A DNA stretch of 64,000 nt from the NCBI GenBank assembly GCA_941918925.1, contig OW799234.1:12848501-12912500 (forward strand). Reading direction: 5' to 3'. Under the pieces are notes generated by a model. It had not been told where the DNA came from, made no database searches, and worked only from the letters and a program-made list of their open reading frames with translations. Positions 63,198 to 64,000 of the stretch are shown here, one piece after another. This DNA comes from Phyto melanocephala. Lineage: Eukaryota; Arthropoda; Insecta; Diptera; Rhinophoridae. The position numbers and the translations under genes are program-made. Position 1 is the stretch's first letter. Each line of letters opens with the position of its first letter.

Positions 63198-63645
63198 TTT
63201 TTTGGTACTTTTTGCATTTCCTACGTTTATAAAGCTAGAATTATGAAATTAGAACTATTGATCCGAGCTGAGGCTGAAAATGTTATGGGCGACCGAAAAG
63301 ATACTTTTTCGCTTTTTAATGGTACTTTTTGTATTTTCAACGTTTGTGAAGCTAGAATTTCGAAATAAGTAACTATTCATACGGAGTGAGACTGAAAATG
63401 TTACGGGCGAACAAAAAGGCATTTTTTTTGAATTTTTATGGTCCTTTTTTTATATTTATAACGCTACTGTTGTAAAATAAGGGACTATTGATTCCGGGTG
63501 ATACTGAAAATGTTATGGGCGACCAAGAAGGTACTTTTTCACATTTTTAATGTACTTTTTGTATTTTGTACGTTTATGAAGCTAGAATTGTGAAATAACG
63601 AACTACAGATTCCAGTTGAGAATGAAAATGATATGGGCCTTTTCG
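63198..63645 (+). repeat. ~118-bp tandem repeat, four copies
   Basis: Units start TGGTACTTTTTGCATTT (63200), TGGTACTTTTTGTATTTT (63319), TGGTCCTTTTTTTATATT (63439) and TGTACTTTTTGTATTTT (63550). Each continues CGTTTATGAAGCTAGAATT, a GATTCC-type segment and GAAAATGTTATGGGCGACC. The short frame at 63165-63368 spans two units and is not a gene. Confidence 0.85.
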
Positions 63646-64000
63646 CTTCTTACTTAGAATCTGCTAAGCGACTTTTGCTTGAACCATTTAATTCCCCAAT
63701 ACTACTCTGGCTTCTCTACTCAGTGGAGCATCTTCAGCAATTAACCTTCCCATCTCTGGCATGGTTGAATTCATCCTTCTTGTTATGACCTCTCCACTAG
63801 CCAAACTTAACGGAAGTTTCTTTTAAGACTAACTCTACATGCTCAAGCAAATCTACATTGAAACTACAGCTTGACAATCACCCAGAGTTCGCATACTAGA
63901 GACCATGAGAGCTGTTTCACCGTGGATTAGGGTACATTTTTTGTTCAGTTACATATCAATATATCTTCCTTACCGATCATAACGTGTCTTTTATCCCGTA
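63646..64000 (-). pseudogene. unidentified coding-like segment at the window end
   Basis: Minus-strand codons from about 63825 to 63690 read without a stop and include T-R-R-M-N-S-T-M-P-E-M-G-R-L-I-A-E-D. A shifted frame upstream (63880-63830) gives L-L-E-H-V-E-L-V-L-K-E. The composition is protein-like, but I do not recognise the family. A frameshift and a stop suggest a decayed gene or transposon ORF. Confidence 0.3.

Overview
The window looks like AT-rich euchromatic or pericentromeric DNA of a brachyceran fly. It has 59-nt introns, dense Tc1/mariner, P, piggyBac, R1, RTE, CR1/Jockey, Penelope and Ty3/gypsy elements, DINE-1-like repeats and Helitrons. I can support only one host protein gene: a five-exon, 428-codon secreted glycoside-hydrolase-18 (chitinase-like) gene at 18609-23473 on the + strand. 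It has a TATA box, a signal peptide and a poly(A) signal. Its GH18 active-site motif is altered (the catalytic Glu is Lys), so it should be a non-enzymatic chitinase-like protein. Its first intron is 3.35 kb and full of transposon debris.

Layout, left to right. 229-1912: nearly complete Tc1-like element with 222-bp IR/DR termini, a transposase with a 59-nt intron and one nonsense codon. 2.2-3.3 kb: mariner relics. 4.2-5.2 kb: 3' end of a Penelope-like element with a GIY-YIG domain. 5404-11639: complete env-less Ty3/gypsy element (minus strand) with 597-bp LTRs differing at 3 sites, a 4-bp target duplication, a SAP-domain Gag and a damaged integrase. 11.9-16.4 kb: several DINE-1/HINE-like repeats. 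17061-17871: a Helitron. 18.5-23.6 kb: the GH18 gene. 24.2-24.9 kb: a GC-rich higher-order minisatellite. 26.3-28.4 kb: mariner deletion derivatives and an autonomous-Helitron helicase relic. 28.6-33.2 kb: HINE-like repeats, one nested in another. 34.6-39.99 kb: R1-clade LINE relics and a 3.7-kb R1-like element sitting in an (ATT)n microsatellite. 42069-44704: a piggyBac element with TTAA duplications. 45151-47344: two Helitrons joined head to tail. 47879-52369: a P-superfamily element with 607-bp inverted repeats (Galileo-like). 52.7-54.8 kb: RTE and Tc1 relics. 55.35-61.1 kb: a three-level nest (HINE-like repeat containing a pogo-like element containing a CR1/Jockey-type LINE with an intact ORF2). 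61.2-63.6 kb: more HINE, Helitron and minisatellite sequence.

The points most worth a second look are the GH18 pseudoenzyme, the Galileo-like P element, the R1-clade LINE in an (ATT)n target, the LINE whose ORF2 frame has no AUG before the endonuclease but has an A_AAA_AAC heptamer in the ORF1 overlap, and a tRNA-like box A/box B module inside the HINE-like repeats. All family assignments come from reading motifs; no database search was run.
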